Assembly: GCF_027172205.1 (NCBI RefSeq) | Contig: NC_070619.1 | Location: forward strand, 8,234,459-8,298,458 | Source of the DNA: Podarcis raffonei | Taxonomy: Eukaryota; Chordata; Lepidosauria; Squamata; Lacertidae | Reading direction: 5' to 3' | Length of the DNA: 64,000 nt | Part shown: positions 40,694 through 53,000 of the stretch, piece by piece | Layout: each line of letters begins with the position of its first letter | How positions within the stretch are numbered: position 1 is the first letter of the stretch | The notes under the pieces: model-generated | Told to the model about the DNA's origin: nothing | Database searches by the model: none | What the model saw: only the letters and a program-made list of their open reading frames with translations | Made by a program: the position numbers and the translations under genes

Positions 40694-43600
40694 GTAAGTG
40701 CCCTCAGGAAAGTTCTAGGTTGCCCTGGCTTCAGTGATCTGCATCAAGGGGGATGCTGACATCTGGAATTCCCTGGTTCAGATTTTGGGTTTTTTTTGTT
40801 TTTTTCCTGAATTATCTGAAATTACAACCTTTTTTTAATTACATTTTTTCTTCATTTTCAAATACAAATTTATACAACCAAATCTCATTTTATCACGTTT
40901 TCCATTTTTTACTTCCCTCAGTTTCTCTGCCAATCTTCCGTTTAATTTATATTGTAAGCGCATTTCTAAACTTAATATTGCCTTTAAAACTGTCCTCCCC
41001 CCTCTCGTTCCCTTTTTTTACAATATTCCTCAGTTCGTCACAGAGCCTCTTGGAAACCTACAAGCGTTATCTGTTCATCACATAAACTTTTCAAATAATC
41101 TGTAAACCTTCCCCAGCCCTCGATAAACTTATAATCTCGCTGATATCGAATCTTCCCTGTTAATTTGTCCAATTCTGCATAGTCAGTCAGTTTCAATCTC
41201 CATTCTTCCACCGCCCTGGTTCGGATTTTGAACCTGTGCCGCTCATAATGGTTTACTTTAGCCCATGTTTTCTTTTAATCATAATTTTTAAAAAATTGAT
41301 TTTCATACCATTTTCAAATAATTTCACCTGCCACTCCATTTTAGTTGGTATTTCCTCTCCTTCCCACCATTTAGCTATTAACATTCTCGCAGCAGCAGTT
41401 GCATGCATAAATACCTTTCTGAAATCCTTTGGAACATCTGCAGCTATGATACTGTCAGGGAACTGCCATCTGAGACTAAGGAGGTGAAAGGGCTCATGGA
41501 GGGTGAGAGAGACCATTCAGCGGAGGAGGGGACCAGCAGGGGGAGAAGTGGAGTTCCAAGGGAAAGTGAGTCGGAGGGAGGGCTCAGAGACACTTCAAGC
41601 GGGAGCAGCGGGGAGATTTCAGGACCTCCTGTAGGGACACCCACTCCTTGGCGGAAACTGTCACGCCGAGAGTCCAGAAGACGCGTTTCCGTTAAGGAGC
41701 TTTTATGCTGGAAGAAGTTCCGTAAACGCCCACTGTCCGATTCAACGAGCGATTGATGGAGTCATGTTTAAGGAGCTCCATCACAGACAGAGGTTTGGGG
41801 ACTTAGCCAAACTCTGAGGGATTAGGATTTTACGCACAAGCAGCTCATCATCCCATCACAGCAATCGGACAGTCCCTGAAAGCAGCTTGTGCAGAGAGGC
41901 ATCATGAGTAACCCAGCCGGAGCCGGAGGAGCAGCAGGAGCTGGAGAGGGTCCAAGCCTGGAAGAAAGGTACAGAGTGTTGGAACTCCAGCTAGCAATGC
42001 AAACGGCGAGGCTAGAAGAAAGGAGGGCGCAGGATGCAGAAAAGGCAAAAGGCGCTACACTAGCAAGAAAGATGCCAGGAATGGTGCAGAAGTTTGGGGG
42101 GGACCCCAGGAACTACCAAGCCTTTAGGACAGAGATGCAGTATGCTCTTGAACTGCAGTTTAATGACTTTCCCGACGAGGCATCGAGAGTGGCGTTTGTG
42201 ATTGGCCATCTCGAAGGAGGGGCGAGAGATTGGGTCAGACCCCTGATGGCAGGGAATAGTGACATGCTGAAGGACGCGAGGAAGTTTTTTCGCGCCATGG
42301 ATTTGATGTTTTCCAGCGAGATTGAACAGGGACTGGTGCGCAGACAATTGATGGCGTGCAAACAGGGGAGCCGATCGGTTCGTGAGTACTGGACTGAGTT
42401 TACAATGTTGATACATAGATTGGGGTGGGACCTTTCGGCGGAACCCATTCAAATGCTCTTTGAAGAGGGGCTTTCTTCGGCGGTGAAAGATGAACTTTCC
42501 CGGGCGCCCAGGGCGGAGTCTATGGACCAGCTGACCAAATCAGTGCTGACCATTGGAGCACGCCAGGAGGCAAGAGCCTTGGAGAAGCGGGAGGGGAAAG
42601 GAGAGCGTTGGAGGGATTTCCGCATTCCAGAGATTCCAGAACCAAGTTTCCCGCCAGGAGAGCCGATGGAAGTTGGAACAGCGCGCGCGCGCGCAGTTTC
42701 AAATCCCAGTGAAGGGAGGAAGAAGGAGGGAAAGAGCGCCAAGAAATGTTATCTCTGCCAGCAGCCAGGTCACTTTGCCAGAGTCTGCCCGCAAAGAAAG
42801 GAATGGCAAGGGATGGCTGGAGCTGTTGGGGGGAAGGAGGAGGAAGTCCAGGAGCCAGTAAAAGCCAACGCCTGTCTGCCTCTGTCAGGGCACTGCAGAC
42901 AGGCCAAGGAGCAGTAAAAGTGCCCACTCTGGAACCTCCAAGACCAGCCCTAGTAATAGAGGTGTTGCTAGAGCTGGCAAACGGATACCCACTAAAGACT
43001 AAGGCGCTGCTGGACTCAGGCAGCTCCTGTAATTTTATGAGCAAGGAGTTTGCAGCTGAACACCAGATACAGACACTCCCTTTAAGCAACCCCCTGCAGG
43101 TCACCACGATCGATGGGAGGGAGCTGCTGGGAGGAGAAGTCAGCCTACAAACCGTCCCAATGGTTATGAGGGTGGCCAGGCACACTGAGAGGATAGCGTT
43201 CAATGTAGCCACCCTGGGAGGGGCTCCAGTCATTTTGGGAATGAGCTGGCTAGCGTTGCATGACCCGCTAGTGGGCTGGCATCAGAGAGTGGTCTCCTTT
43301 GGGTCAGCACATTGTCTGGAACACTGCAGAGAGGGAAAGGTGCCAGAAGGGGCAAAAGCCTCTCTAGCAGGGACGGAAGTGGGCGACAAAGGGAAGGTGC
43401 CCAAACAATACGCTGACCTGAGCAAGGTCTTCAGTGAAAGGGAAGCAGATAAATTACCACCGCACAGAGACTTTGACTGCCAAATTAATCTGGTCCCTGG
43501 GGCCCAGCTCCCCGTGGGCAAGCTGTACGCCATGTCAGACAGGGAAATGCAGGAGTTAAGGGAGTTTATTGATAAAAACCTGAAGAGGGGCTTCATCAGA

Positions 43601-46600
43601 GAGTCCAGAGCGGTGGGGGGGAGCCCAGTGTTTTTTGTGGACAAAAAAAACACGGATAAACCGAGATTGGTCGTGGACTACCGGGCCCTAAATGCCGTGT
43701 CAGAACCAGTGACTTTCCCCATGCCCAGGATTGATGACATTTTGACCAGGGTGAGGAAGGGAAAGATATTCACGAAACTGGACCTGAGAGGAGCATACAA
43801 CCTGATACGAATAAAGAAGGGGGATGAATGGAAAACCACCATGTTCACCCCTTTGGGGGCGTTTGAATATCTCGTTATGCCATTCGGATTACAATCAGGC
43901 TCCGCCTGTTTTCAATCGCTCATGAACCACGTACTGGGACCTTTGCTCTACAAGAATTGCGTGGCCTTCCTCGATGACGTGCTGATATATTCAGAGAATG
44001 AGGAGCAGCATGTAAAGGATGTCAGGGAAGTGCTGAGCCAGCTGCAAGCAAACCAGTTGTGGGTGAAATTGGAGAAGTGTCAGTTCCACACCAAGGAGGT
44101 GGAATTCCTGGGGTACCGCTTATCAGACAAGGGATTAGCCATGGATCCAGGGAAGGTCCAGGCGGTGCTGGAATGGAAGACACCGAAAACGAAAAAAGAT
44201 GTGCAAAGGTTCTTAGGGTTTGGGAACTTTTACCGTAAATTCATCAAGAACTTTGCCCACTTAACGGCTCCCATCACGGACTGTCTAAGCAGCAAGAAGA
44301 AATTCGTTTGGACGGCGGAGGCGGAGCATGCTTTTGAGGAATTGAAAAGGGCATTCGCTTCGGAAGAACAGCTCCTGCATGTGGATTTACAAAAACCCAT
44401 GAGAGTGGAAACTGATGCCTCAGACCGGGCGGTGGGGGCGGTGCTGCTTCAGCCAGGGAGCAATAAGTCGGAATGGAGACCGTGTGCCTTCTTTTCGCGT
44501 AAGCTGAACAAATCCGAGAGGAACTACACGGTATATGACCGAGAACTACTCGCCATTCACGAAGCGTTCCGGAGATGGAGACACTTACTAATTGGCGCAC
44601 AACATAAGGTGCAAGTGTGTACGGACCACAAGAATTTGGAGTATTGGAGAACGGCACGGGTGCTCAACCAACGACAAGTGAGATGGGCCCAGGAGTTCTC
44701 CAAATTCCATTTTGAAATTTGCTATGTGCCAGGTCCAGAAAACATCAGAGCGGACGCTCTCTCTCGCAAACCTGAATATTTGGAGGGGGAGGGAGCGCCG
44801 GAAGAGAGACATATTATCCCAGAGGACCACTGGGTGTGTGGTGCGGCCTGGGTGGGGCAAAGAGAACTGGTAGAGGGAACGGTAAATGATGAGTACGCCC
44901 AGGACAAGCTCAGAGGTCTAAGGAGAGAGGGAGAAGACCCCGGGGGTTTTGAAGAAAGAAACGGGGCATTGTATTACAGAGGGGCGCTATATATACCCGA
45001 AGGGGAATTGAGGGGGAGAGTACTCAAACAGCTGCACGACAATCCCACAGCGGGGCATTTTGGGCAACACAAGACCATGTGGTTGGTGACCAGGGAGTTT
45101 TGGTGGCCCAAGGTGAGGGAGGATGTACGGGAGTATGTGAGAAGGTGTGACCAATGCCAGAGAGCCAAAGGAGAAAGGCGGGCACCAGCGGGGTTATTAG
45201 AACCGTTACCCACACCAGAACGACCGTGGGAGGCGGTGTCGATAGATTTTATGACTGATCTGCCCAAATCCCAGGGGAAAACCGCCATACTAGTCGTAGT
45301 AGACCTGTTAACTAAGATGGGTCACTTTGTAGCTTGCTCACATGCAGTCACGGCGGAAGAAACAGCGAAATTGTTTGTAGAACATATTTTCAGACTGCAT
45401 GGCGCCCCCTTGAGGGTGGTTTCCGACAGAGGGAAACAGTTCACGTCCAGATTCTGGAGGAAACTTATGAGCTTATTGCACGTAGAGGTCAACTTTTCGA
45501 CTGCCAGGCACCCTGAGACCAATGGGCAGGCGGAGAGAGCAAACGGTATTCTCCAACAATACCTGAGGTGTTATGTCAATGACAGAGAGAACGATTGGGT
45601 CGAAAAGTTGGCACTAGCGGAATTTGCTTACAATAATGCTGAGAATGTGTCCACCGGGATGAGCCCCTTTTTGGCTAATTATGGGTGCCACCCCAGGGCG
45701 TTTCCAGGGGAAGGAGGGGAAAGATGGAGTGTTCCGGCCGCGGAACTTTTTGTAGAAGAAATGGAAGCGATCCATCGTCAACTCCAACTCAACTTAGAAA
45801 GGGCCAAGGAAGAATATAAGAGGCAGGCAGACAAGAGCAGAAGGGAAGGTGAAACAATTAGGGTGGGGAGTCGGGTCTGGCTATCAACCCAAGGGTTGCC
45901 GTTCAAGGGGGGTTGCAAGAAATTGAGACCCAAAAGATTGGGACCATTTGAGGTCATCCAACAGGTCAACCCAGTGGCGTTCAGACTCCGGTTACCGAAC
46001 CACATGAAACTGCACCCAGTATTCCACAGGTCATTACTGTCACCATACAGGGGGGAAGGTGAAGGGGTATCCACACGGGGGCCAGCCATAGAAGAAAGGG
46101 AAAGCCGCAACCATGTGGCGGAAATCATCGACTCCAGGTGGAAGGGTAATCAGGTGGAGTATTTGGTCGCGTGGGAAGGGGAACCGGAGTCGGAAAACAC
46201 CTGGGTGAAGGCAGAGGAGGTCCGTGACGAGATCTTGATCGAAACGTTCCACCAAAGGTTCCCCAGGAAACCTCAGCCAGTAGCGAGGTTTCGGAGGGAG
46301 TACTTTGGCACCACCGACGATGAGGAGGAACTGGAGGGATTCAGGGAATCGGAGTTGGAAGGAGGAACAGACTCCGATGAGGAGGAGTACTTGGAAACCG
46401 GAGACAGCAAAAGGTGGAGGGAAGTGTTCGAAACTTCGGAAGATGAGGGAGGTTCCTTCAGGGGTTTTGCTCCCTCGCCTCCCGCAGAGGAGGGGAGGGA
46501 AGGGGGTGAAGGGGGCCCTGGAGGGGAGGTGGATGTCAGGGAACTGCCATCTGAGACTAAGGAGGTGAAAGGGCTCATGGAGGGTGAGAGAGACCATTCA

Positions 46601-49600
46601 GCGGAGGAGGGGACCAGCAGGGGGAGAAGTGGAGTTCCAAGGGAAAGTGAGTCGGAGGGAGGGCTCAGAGACACTTCAAGCGGGAGCAGCGGGGAGATTT
46701 CAGGACCTCCTGTAGGGACACCCACTCCTCGGCGGAAACTGTCACGCCGAGAGTCCAGAAGACGCGTTTCCGTTAAGGAGCTTTTATGCTGGAAGAAGTT
46801 CCGTAAACGCCCACTGTCCGATTCAATGAGCGATTGATGGAGTCATGTTTAAGGAGCTCCATCACAGACAGAGGTTTGGGGACTTAGCCAAACTCTGAGG
46901 GATTAGGATTTTACGCACAAGCAGCTCATCATCCCATCACAGATACCTAAGAGAAAGGCTTTGGTTTTCTCTTTATAAATTATTTCCCGAAAGTTTTTTC
47001 ATCTTATTACATTTCTACCACATGTGGGTACATTGTTCCCTCAATTTTTATTATTATTATAAAATGTTTTATAAATGTTTACAAACAAAATAATAAGATA
47101 CACACACTTAACCACAAAATTAACCGAAAAAGTAAGAACAAAAGGAACATAAAATACCACACCCATGTGACGTCCCTCCACCAGTTCTTGTCATCTTTAA
47201 ATCATTTAAATTTAAATTGCATATCATTTATCACTGTAATTACTTCTTTTATGATACTATTATAATATAGCATCAGGTCATCGTTACAAGCTTAGTCTTA
47301 GACTTAGTTCTCTCAGATTCTTCACATCAACAAAGAGCTGGTTTCATACATTTTCGCCAGCTTGCTAGGTGTAATATAAATATAATGTAAAACATCTTCA
47401 TGTAGTTTTCTTTTAAAGCGTAGCAAGCTGTAAACGTCAGGTCCTTTCTCCAAAGTCTTTCCCAAGATGCCATCTGTATGTTATAACCAAAATCTCTGGT
47501 CCTGGGCTGCTTTCCAATCTATCACTGATTGTCCAGGCCCCAAGGAAAGAGGGTGGAGGAAGACCAGATAAGGAATTACAGGCTAAGGTTGTGGGGATTT
47601 GATGGAGGAGTCGGGGAGAGATGCTCAGGGCTTGCTGATGTCTTGTCAGATCAGAATAAGGTATAAACAGAGCTATTTCCTCCCTTTGGGCTCCATCACA
47701 AGCCCTGATACAAAGGTAAAGGTAAAGGGACCCCTGACCATTAGGTCCAGTCGTGACCGACTCTGGGGTTGCAGCGCTCATCTCGCTTTATTGGCCGAGG
47801 GATCCGGCGTACAGCTTCCAGCGAACCAGAGCAGCGCACGGAAACGCCGTTTACCTTCCCGCCGGAGCGGTACCTATTTATCTACTTGCACTTTGATGTG
47901 CTTTCGAACTGCTAGGTTGGCAGGAGCAGGGACCGAGCAATGGGAGCTCACCCCGTCGCGGGGATTCGAACCGCCGGCCTTCTGATCGGCAAGTCCTAGG
48001 CTCTGTGGTTTAACCCACAGCGCCACCCGCGTCCCACTCTGATACAAAAGAGACATCCAAATCCATACTGTTAAAAACGTTGGGTGCCTCCCCCCCTCTC
48101 TGCCAAGCAGTGGCAAGAGCCCATGGGGTCTCAGGCACTCAACCAGGGTCTGTGGTCCTTTGGAGAATTGAGACATGGCGGAGACTGTCGTAGCTTTAAG
48201 GAATATGTTTTATTCACCTATTTTTTATATTTCCATCGGGTGGCTGTTTCAGGTAGGGCGTTGTTGAATGTTTCTGAAGGGAGGAACTTGACTCTGCCCC
48301 TCAATTAATCGGCTGTTTGGGGTTTGGAAGGCGCTGTCACTGCGAGAAGAGGGATGAGATTTATTGTCATCTACTCATCATCCAAGGGACGCGGGTGGCG
48401 CTGTGGATTAAACCACAGAGCCTAGGACTTGCCGATCGGAAGGTCAGCAGTTCGAATCCCCGCGACAGGGTGAGCTCCCGTTGCTCTGTCCCAGCTCCTG
48501 CCAACCTAACAGCACATCAGAGTGAAAGTAGATAAATAGGTACCACTCCAGCAGGAAGGTAAACGCCATTTCCGTGCTCTGCTCTGGTTCACCAGAAGCG
48601 GCTTAGTCCTGCTGGCCACATGACCCGGAAGCTGTATGCCGGCTCCCTCGGCCAGTAAAGCGAGATGAGCGCCGCAACCCCAGAGTCGTTCACGACTGGA
48701 CCTAAAGGTCAGGGGTCCTTTTACTCATCATCCATTATGTTGGGATGTGCATGGACACACACACCTCCACTTCCCCCAATTGCAGGGATATGCCGGTGCC
48801 CAAGAACTACCAGCACATCCTGGCCTTGGTGTTTGCCATTGACGAACTCAATGAGGATCCGGCGCTCCTTCCCAACATCACGCTGGGCTTCCGTATATAC
48901 GATGACAAAGAGAACGTGAGAAGAATCTTTCAGGACAGCCTGTCTCAGCTCTCCACACGGGGGAAACTGGTGCCTAATTACAAGTGTGATCGGCAGGACA
49001 AGCTGGTGTCCGTCATTGGGAGTCTAGACATCAAAGCGTCAAGGCAGATGGCATCCGTCTTGGGCACCCACAAGATCCCACAGGTAAGGAGATTGATCTG
49101 GGCTAGATGGAAGTGATCTGGAGAGCTCGGTGGCATTGCTGCAATGTATAATAATAACAGTAACAACAACAATAATATAATTTGTACCACACCCATCTTT
49201 ATTATATTATCATTATTAATAATAATAAAGTGATAAAACATCAAACATTAAAAGCTTCCCTAAACAGGGCTGCCTTCAGATGTCTTCTAAAAGTCATATA
49301 CAGTGGTACCTCGGGTTACAGACACTTCGGGTTACAGACGCTTCAGGTTACAGACTCCGCTAACCCAGAAATAGTACCTCGGGTTAAGAACTTTGCTTCA
49401 GGAGGAGAACAGAAATCGCGTGGTGGCGGCGCGGCAGCAGCGGGAGGCCCCATTAGCTAAAGTGGTGCTTCAGGTTAAGAACAGTTTCAGGAACGAATTA
49501 AGAACGTAAACAGAGGTACCACTGTAGTTGTTTACTTCCTTGACATCTGATGAAAGGGCGTTCCATAGGGTGGGCGCCACCACTGAGAAGGCCCTCTGCC

Positions 49601-50057
49601 TGGTTCCCTATAACCTCACTTCACGCAGGGAGGGAACTGCCAGAAGGCCTTCGGAGCTCGACGATGGGGGTGGAAATGCTCCTTCAGGTGTATTGGGCCA
49701 AGGCTGTTTAGGGCTTTAAAGGTCAGCACCAACACTTTGAATGATGCTTTCGTTGGAGTATGTAAACCTGATGGCAGGAGCTTCCTGCAGCCAATCAGAA
49801 GCCGCGCTTCCGAACGTTTTGGAAGTTGAACGGACTTCTGGAACGTATTTCGTTTGACTTCCGAGGTATGACTGTATTCCCAAGGCTCAAGAAAACTTAA
49901 CCCCTCACTTTGTCAGCCCACATAAATCCTTAGTCGTGAATCAATGATCCGTACATACAAGCCATCTCTCCTGCTATTTTTCACGCACAAACGACTGACT
50001 GGTTTTAACAAACACGAACTCCTCTCCACTAAGCGTTCCATTCCTGCCCAAAACACA

Positions 50058-50099
<42 letters not shown>

Positions 50100-53000
50100 T
50101 AAAAGGTAAAGGGATGCCTGACCATTAGGTCCAGTCGCGGACAACTCTGGGGTTGCAGCGCTCATCTTGCTTTATTGGCCAAGGGAGCTGGTGTACAGCT
50201 TCCGGGTCATGTGGCCAGCAGGACTAAGCCGCTTCTAGCGAACCAGAGCAGCACACGGAAATGCCGTTTACCTTCCCGCCAAAGTGGTACCTATTTATCT
50301 ACTTGCACTTGACGTGCTTTTGAACTGCTAGGTGGGCAGGAGCAGGGACCAAGCAATGGGAGCTCACCCCGTCGTGGGGACTTGAACTGCCAACCTTCTG
50401 ATCGGCAAGTCCTAGGCTCTGTGGTTTAACCCACAGCGCCACCCGCATCAAGCAAACTTTTAAAATAAAGCTCTTCTTTCCTTCAGCTCGGTTATGGTTT
50501 GTTGAACCCTGTTTGGGGAGGACAAAGCTCCTTTCCTTCTTTCTACCGGATTGACCCTAACGAAGCCTCGCAGTACGTAGGCTTAATCAAGCTCCTCCTC
50601 CATTTCCACTGGAATTGGATCGGGGTCTTCGCTCCAGATGATGAGAGGGGCCAAAATTTCATCCAGACCCTGCGGCCCATGCTTGCGGAAAACGACATCT
50701 GCGTCGAGTTTTTTAAAACGATTCCTCGGGATGACTTGATGCGCGACGCCATTTACTTTGATGACCCGCCTGTTTATCGCTGGGAAGCCGAAGTGGCGAT
50801 TGTCTTCGGGGACAACGTTCTCATCGAGCAAATAACAGGCCGCTTCTACGCCCACAAGAAAGAGACTTACGAGTCGAATTGGAACGTTTGGACAATTTGG
50901 ATCCTGACTTCCCACTGGGAGTTTTCTGCGATGGGAGTCCCCTACCACTGGCGGTCTCTGAGGTTATTGAGTGGTGCGCTGTCCTTCAGAGTCCACGCAG
51001 GAGATGTGCCGGGCTTTGGAGATTTGCTCGGGTCCTTGGATCCAAAGCAGCCCCGGGGGGACGTATTCCTCCGCGACTGGTGGGAAGGTGCGTTTTACTG
51101 CGAGTTCGTCATAACGGACCGGTTTCCTCCAGAGGAGCTGAAAAACTGTACCGGGGAGGAGAAAGTGGAGGACTTGCCCCCGATCTTGTTCGAAAGGAGA
51201 ATGACAGGCCGCAGCTACGGGGTGTATAACGCCGCCTATTCCGTAGCACATGCATTGCATGTTTTGCACTCGACGGGGACAAAACGGAACGCGGCGTGGG
51301 GTCGCAAGAAACTTCTGGATCTCCAGCCATGGCAGGTAACAGAATCTCTCTGACTTCAGTGCCAGATTTACGCATATGCTAAACAAGCTATAGCTTAGGG
51401 GAGCACTCTCTTAGGGCCCCCCACAAAATTTAACAACAACAACAATCTTTATTATGGTCCAGAGACCCAACAAGTCATTACAAAGCAATGCACAATTCAG
51501 ACAGCCTACCTCCAGGTTAAACAAGCATTTTGTTCAGCATATTGGGATCATTGGTTCTTGCAACCACCGATAAAAACTTTGCCACTGCTAATGTTCTAGC
51601 ATTTGTCTTCCAATAGGAACCTGACATAGCCAGCCTCTGATTTTCCCGGGAAAGGTACCAGCAAGGGTAATATCAGTTCAGCCCTGGCTTGCTCATATTT
51701 TGCACAGTGCAACAAAGTATGTTTTATGGAATTGATGTCTTGAGCACACGAGCAAAGTCTGTCCTGGTAGGGGACTCCTCTCAACAAAATTTAAAGGGGG
51801 GAAAAACTGGATGTACATTTCCAAAACATAAGATAAAAAACGAATAAAATAAAACCTACACACAGTAATAGTGTTTTGTGTTGTGTAGGCTCCCGTGTTG
51901 TAAGTAAGGGGTCAGCAATTTTTTTCAGCAGGGGGCCGGTCCACTGTCCCTCAGACCTTGTGGGGGGCCGGACTATATTTTGAAAAGAAATAATGAACGA
52001 ATTCTTATGCCCCACAAATAACCCAGAGATGCATTTTAAAGAAAAGCACAAATTCCACTCGTGTAAAAACACCAGACAGGTCCCTCAAATAACCCAAAGA
52101 TGCATTTTAAATAAATGCACACATTCTACTCATGTAAAAACACGCTGATTCCCAGACCGTCCACGGGCCGGATTTAGAAGGCGATTGGGCCAGATCCGGC
52201 CCCCGGGCCTTAGGTTGCCTATCCATGGTGTAGACAAAAATGAGCTAGATGGGCCAAATGCCTATTTGGTTTGGGGCAGCTCCTTATGTTTCAGGTCTCT
52301 TGCATCCGGAATCAGCCCACCCATCATCTTAGTATGTCTGCCATTTCAGATCCACGCGACTTTAAGGAACATCCGCTTTAACAACAGCGCTGGAGATGAA
52401 ATATCTCTTATCGAAGACAGTGAGAGATCGGTTGACTGGGATATCCTGAACTGGATCTTTTTCCCGAACGGGTCTTCAGCGAAAGTGGAAGTTGGAAGAG
52501 TGGCTCTTGCGGCTCCCCCAGGCCAAGACTTCACCATTAACTCAGATGCAATTGTGTGGGGTGCTGAGGTGGGTAGCAGGCAAATATTCTTGGGGTCATG
52601 GAGAAACAGAGAATCCTTAAACTCAGTCCCTTTGGAAACGGAAGACTGGGTCATATAAAAAGCTTCATCAATAAGTTGGTCCTGGATAAATTAACATTTT
52701 TGAGGGACGCGGGTGGTGCTGTGGGTTAGCGGTTCGAATCCCCGCAACGGGGTGAGCTCCCGTTGCTTGGTCCCTGCTCCTGCCAACCTAGCAGTTCAAA
52801 AGCACGTCAAACTGCAAGTAGATAAATAGGTCCCGCTCTGGCGGGAAGGTAAAGGGTGTTTTTGTGCGCTGCTCTGGTTCGCCAGAAGCGGCTTAGTCCT
52901 GCTGTCCACATGACCCGGAAGCTGTACGCCGGCTCCCTCGGCCAGTAAAGCGAGATGAGCGCCGCAACCCCAGAGTCGGCCATGACTGGACCTAATGGTC

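Larger units (their letters stand above)
41453..46941 (+). mobile_element. Ty3/gypsy chromovirus (Tf1/sushi group), looks whole and young
   Basis: Two 408-bp LTRs bound the element, which has a 5-bp TSD (GATAC) on both sides. Order: 5' LTR, gag, pol (protease, reverse transcriptase, RNase H, integrase, chromodomain), 3' LTR. The chromodomain places it among chromoviruses. A primer-site stretch after the 5' LTR is complementary to LTR sequence, which fits the self-priming known for the Tf1/sushi group. The LTRs differ at about two positions, so the insertion is recent. It sits in an L1 in intron 1 of the V2R gene. Confidence 0.93.
40795..47030 (-). mobile_element. L1 3' end split by the chromovirus
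   Basis: L1 pieces at 40795-41447 and about 46947-47030. The minus-strand frame reads [20 protein letters not shown] and [15 protein letters not shown]. The LTR element with GATAC TSD interrupts it. Confidence 0.8.

Noticed and set aside
41403-41756. Frame in the 5' LTR as a separate gene
   Set aside because: It is the LTR copy of the end of pol.
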